DNA from: Centropus unirufus | Taxonomy: Eukaryota > Chordata > Aves > Cuculiformes > Centropidae | Assembly (NCBI GenBank): GCA_013397695.1 | Contig: VYZI01000086.1 | Span: 1,764,600-1,828,599, forward strand | DNA: 64,000 bases | Reading direction: 5' to 3' | Part shown: positions 59,301-64,000 of the stretch, piece by piece | Layout of the letters: every line of letters begins with the position of its first letter | Numbering within the stretch: position 1 is the stretch's first letter | The notes under the pieces: model-generated | Seen by the model: the letters and a program-made list of their open reading frames with translations, nothing else | The model's database searches: none | What the model was told of the DNA's origin: nothing | Made by a program: the position numbers and the translations under genes

Positions 59301-62300
59301 ACCATCAGTCATCCCCTAACAGATGAACTGATTACTGGATCATAGCCCAAGTGAGGTGGTTTGATATAACTGGTAGAGCTGCGAGAGTTACATCTTCCAA
59401 TGTGCAGCCAAACTGAATATTAAAATATCAAAATGAATATTCAAACATTGACAAAAGTCATTTACCTTGAAATCCTATAAATAAGTGATCATATGGAAGG
59501 CCCTTTAAGCTCTTCCGATTGCAGCAGGCCAGGACCAATCATCTCTGCCTGAGCTGGGATGCTGCTCTGGAGTAGCATCTGATCTAATTTGCCAACACAG
59601 CAAATGGAAAGGCCAAAACAAAGCTGACCCCTTAAGAACTGACCACCACCTGTTGTGAAATACTGCATTGTATATGAGTATTCTCACCAGTCTCAAGACA
59701 GAAACTGAGGCATACAATATCACTTTACCTGTCTTTCTGTAAACTTAAATATATTTAAGTATCTTTGTAACTGTCGTTGTTCATAACCCTTCTATGTTTA
59801 AATACTAATATGCCTTTGCGTACACATATATCTCTGTGCTTGTATGCATACTTATTATGCCCTGTAGTAAATAGGAGTGAATCTCGTCATTTTCAAACCT
59901 GTAATTAAGTCACGGTTTTGATTACAATAGATTTCACACAATCACATTGCTAAATATCAAAATGGTTTACGATTTAGTATTGCTGAAGATCTAACTGTTT
60001 GATTTACCTTAAATTAACAATAAATTCTAAATTGCTGATAAATCATAACCATGCAAAATAATTCCATCCATAACAGCATCTTATAAAAATAGTCAGCTTT
60101 TCATTGGAAGAAACAAGGTGGTCTGGTGCGTTCTCTGCATCACTAAAGGAGCGCAGATATTCTCTCAGCTAAATAATGTAAACCTTGGAGTAACACCAAG
60201 ATGTAACTCTGCATGCTAATTCACGGTTATAGAGGTTTAACAGGCATGTAGTGCCCTCTGCTGATTCGCAGCACGGGTTCATCACACACCCCTTGTTTTC
60301 TCAACTTAAAATCAGAGTAACACCATTCATATGAAGCACAGAAATTGTAAGATGCAAAGTTGTGAGAAGGAAAATGCAAAACAGAAAAGCATCACTTCAG
60401 GCTGTAACTCCATATCTGTCTCAGATACTTTCTTATCTGCTGCTATGTGGAAAATTATCCTTTTAGTTCTTTTTTTGGAGAGTGTTTTGGGTTTTTTTTT
60501 AATCCATAGCATCTAAAAAATATACGTCTTTGGGACAGAGCCTCTTGTGTAATCATAATTCTCAATAAAGCATGGCCACAAACTGGACCAAGATGGGAAA
60601 GGTATCCAGGCCTGCTTAGAAAACTGTTAAAGGTGATGAGCTCCATTGAAGTTCCCTTCTCTGAAAAACTGCACAGGAGCTCATATACTCAGCTGATTAC
60701 TATACTGACAGACATCCTAAAGGTAAAAAGGCATATAGGTTAGAAAATATAAATGTAGCCCAAGAAAATCTGGGTAACTAATGGTGCAAAGCTACAGTAG
60801 TAAGATATGCCAAAATACCTTCCAAATATCTTTCAATATCTAATTTAGATCAGCAGCTGTGGATGTTGTGATATTTGGTGGGCAAAAGCAATTCAGTTTT
60901 AAGTGTCACTTAGCTAGACATAGTGACATGAAACATGCAACCTGAAAAGGAAAGGAGATAGCTGGGAACAGTTTGTTTCTGCCATATTATAAAAGCTATT
61001 TTCCCTCTGTCGCATTAGTCATGCAATCCCTTGACTTGAATAAAAAAAAAAAAAAAGAGAGAAAAACAGCAACACCAAAGGGATTTAGAATGGGAAATTG
61101 AGGATCTGCTCTGAATTTAAAAGCAAATATAATTATTTTTCCCAATCAGCTGAGAAAATCCTTAACTAAGTTGCCTTCCTAATAGAACTGGATTTTGGGG
61201 GTTTGAATACTAAAAAAATCCTTTACAAAAAACATTTAGGTGTTTTATGAAGCACAGATTTATAGGGACTTTATTCCTATATAAACTCTTGGAAGCCAGG
61301 CCTGCATGAGGCTTTTAACCCCTAAACTAAACCTACCAACAAAGTAGATGAAATAAATAGAAAAACTCTTCAGTAATTCTAGAATTAGCCTTAAAAAACC
61401 CTCCTAACATGCTGATAAATGGCCAAAAATAAATTAAAATAGGCAAAATGAGTTTCATTTGGGAGAAAGACATCAAATGAGCCCTGCCCATACATAACAG
61501 AACTGAGCAGACAGAGAGTACATACTCTCTCACAAATAAAACACTGTCTTTAAAGCAGGTGTTAGGGTCACTAGTTCTGTTTGAGATACTCCAGGTCATT
61601 TAAATTTCTCACTTAAAACAAAAATGAAACCTTACATAATTACTTTTTTACAGATGTGTGAAACCAAATACACTCAACCAGTTCTTCCTCTATGAAATAC
61701 GCATTTCGCCAGTTCTGTTTTTCTATAGACCTCAATCAGCTTCTCAAAGGAAACAAAAACCAGTTCTTATAATCAGACGCAATTGAAGCTTTTCTCCCAG
61801 CAGTCTGAATTAAATAAGCAAGGTGGGAGCACGGCTCTTTTTCCTTATCTCCTAGGGAACAGACCCTGAGGTCTGGGAGAGCTAAGACTGAGGAAGTTTA
61901 TTTCCACTCAGATTTAATTAAGAAATGCATACTTTATTTTCAGTTCATTTTTCTTACTGCTTTGTTCTTCATGATACCATTAAGTCACAGCTGCCAGTCT
62001 TCCATTCAGCCTTCTTGATGAATAAACATCCCTTGCAAGACCTTGCTTTACAGTTCCTTTTGACAGAGATCCCTTTGCAGATTTGCTGTACCTACTCTTG
62101 CTTCTTTTGGGCTGCTGCAATACAAATATTATCCACCTTTTCAATTAGAAGTCCTAATTATGATCTTTCTTCTTGCAATTACTGTGAAGACATTTTCACA
62201 AAGAAGGGAAGATGTGCCTTTATTTACCGGGCAGGTCCAGCGATACTGAAACAAGACCAGCCTTTCCTATACTCCTGCCAATGGCTGCTCTTCATTCACA

Positions 62301-64000
62301 ATGCAGAGGATATCCCTTGTTGGGGTCTGGAAGACGCTCTCATCAACCTCAGCATATTCAGTCCTCAGTCTTACTTTTGAGGCTGCCACTGAGTGTGTAA
62401 TGACATGGCATCTTGTGACAGGAATGCCTGTAGACCTTGTATCTAGTGAAGAGCTCAAATAACATAGGTTTGCATTCCAGTAGTGACATGTGAAACTAGC
62501 AAGGTCCTGTAGTAATTTAAGCATCTTTGAATTTAATTAGCTTCCTTTTCAAGACAGCAGATGCCCAGCTTCTTAAAGATTCAGATGAATTCCTCTCAGT
62601 TCCACAAGTTCTTGCTTACAAATTGTCAGCAAAAAGGGGAAGAAATAAGACATGTGATACCATTTTGCCTCACTTAAATAGATGGCAACTGAGTCTCACA
62701 GACTTTTATTCTCTGACTGCACTCTAATTAAGATATACAGAGAAAAATGATAGCACTTTTATCTAGTCATTCAAAAATCCATTTAAGCTGTTAGGCTATA
62801 TACTACAGACTATGCCAGGAGATACTGCCCTTAGATTTGCAGAGAAGCTGGTCAAAAGCTTAAATAAATCATATTGTTTAGCTTCAGTGCATACATCACT
62901 GATATCACACAAGGAACACCGTTGAATTCTATAACTGTGGATATAGCAGTTACTTATCCTGCAGCTAATTAAATCTCAATACAACAGAACTATTACATTT
63001 TTTATTCATGAACAAGACCACAGAAAACTGCATTTTAATAAGTACAATACTGCTGAAAATGAATGGCACACAAGAGGGCTGTTAATTTTTTTCTGCAGAT
63101 TGACTGTACTTCAGTATCTAACCCACTAACATTCGTGCATATTCCTGGTCCTAGTTATAACTACTGCATGTATAAGACTAAATATTCCTCTTCAGTGATA
63201 TGCTGCAGATGGGGTTCACATTAGCATTCACTCCTGTGATGCTGATTGTATATGAAAGTAGAATATGAAAGCTGTGCTAAACTTGAAGAGGGCATGACAC
63301 AGATTTGGACACCTATAGCCAGAGTTGCTCCCTTCTTTTAGGGGGAATTTAACTGAGGTTATGAATAGTCTGCAGCTCACTGTTAAGAACCTGTCCAGAA
63401 GGAACAGGCTGCATTCACCCAGCACTTCAACCTGGAAGACCCCGGTCTGGGATGTGCACAATGCTGAGTCTGCCTTTTTTGGGCTAAGGAAACAGCTAGC
63501 AGGACATATATCAATTACCAGTGATGGAGAAATGCTTCAGGAATACACTTTCAAAATAATGAGCTACCTAACCCAGCTAACTATGTCCACTTAACACTAT
63601 GTCCAGTCTGAGACAACTCACAGACTAACAGGAATAAAAGTTACTACCATATTCTAGCAACAATGCTATTATCTGGGAAAACTTCAGGATGGATTCATGA
63701 CATTATACCATAAAAAGTTCTTATGGAACAAACATCTGGAAAACAATGGCAATGAGCATCACGGGCAGTAGGTGGATCTACCATAGGCTAATGACTGGAT
63801 TTTGAGAAACACGGTTTGTTGGTCTAACACAGCCAGTAAGAAGAGTCCTACTGCCAGTCTGTGTTGCCAGGATTTCATGCAAGATTTCCATTAGCGAAAA
63901 TGGGATCAGAGGGTACCTGGTACCACAGCAGGACAAAGGGTAGATCATCCTGACTGTGTAAGAAGGAATCAAGTATAAAAAGATTAATTTGGCAAACCAG

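Larger units (their letters stand above)
54801..64000 (-). other. Part of MAOB intron 3 (at least 9.2 kb)
   Basis: Everything right of exon 4 appears intronic. Searching by eye for exon 3 (YVD-GG-YVGPTQNR) and exon 2 (LEAR-RVGGRT) in reverse complement found neither, so exons 1-3 lie beyond the window. It holds two CR1 relics (54960-55215, 56290-56390) and an A tract near 61040. The longest open frame, 61925-62380 on the + strand (151 codons), has no recognisable features. Confidence 0.65.

Noticed and set aside
61925..62380. 151-codon + strand open frame, the longest uninterrupted one in the window
   Set aside because: No recognisable domain, no splice or promoter context, composition rich in Phe/Ser/Leu/Ile as expected from AT-rich intron DNA; one such frame in 64 kb is not surprising.
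62267..62524. 85-codon - strand frame in MAOB intron 3, with some polar, protein-like stretches
   Set aside because: Considered as a missing MAOB exon or pseudogene, but it shows no MAO motif and no other family I recognise.

Overview
The window is vertebrate nuclear DNA, most likely from a bird. All coding sequence is split into short exons with GT-AG introns, the interspersed repeats I recognise are CR1-type LINE fragments (typical of birds and other sauropsids), and the two genes are compact. Nothing looks prokaryotic: there are no operons, RNA genes or CRISPR arrays. Most open frames of 60-150 codons are chance frames in introns and intergenic DNA.

Layout: two paralogous flavin monoamine oxidase genes face each other tail to tail. 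Positions 1-25733 on the + strand hold exons 2-15 of a MAOA-type gene; exon 1 and the promoter lie left of the window. Positions 39296-54800 on the - strand hold exons 4-15 of a MAOB-type gene; exons 1-3 and its promoter lie beyond position 64000. About 13.5 kb separates the two stop codons. The twelve exons visible in both genes have identical lengths (105, 92, 142, 150, 160, 97, 54, 58, 98, 112, 63, 156 bp) and phases, so both are copies of one ancestral gene duplicated in inverted orientation. This matches the known mammalian MAOA/MAOB arrangement.

Both genes appear intact here. Reading frames continue across every splice junction, and both keep the FAD-linking Cys in SGGCYTAY, the aromatic-cage tyrosines, the flavin-side Lys and a C-terminal membrane helix. 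The encoded enzymes would oxidatively deaminate monoamines at the mitochondrial outer membrane.

The most notable observation is a cluster of amino-acid changes in the + strand gene across the exon 3/exon 4 junction. It falls in the loop that in human MAOB forms the entrance-cavity gate, and the neighbouring - strand paralogue keeps the normal motif. Further points are mosaic MAOA/MAOB signatures in both genes, a pair of near-identical 3' exons that could reflect gene conversion, and an unexplained well-formed 126-bp exon-like frame at 38849-38974 just past the MAOB stop codon. I found no wholly novel system.

The rest is intron and intergenic DNA: degraded CR1 copies, short tandem duplications, A/T tracts and possible polyadenylation signals. 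A/B gene names rest on gene order plus exon 8 and 9 residues and are less certain than the family assignment.
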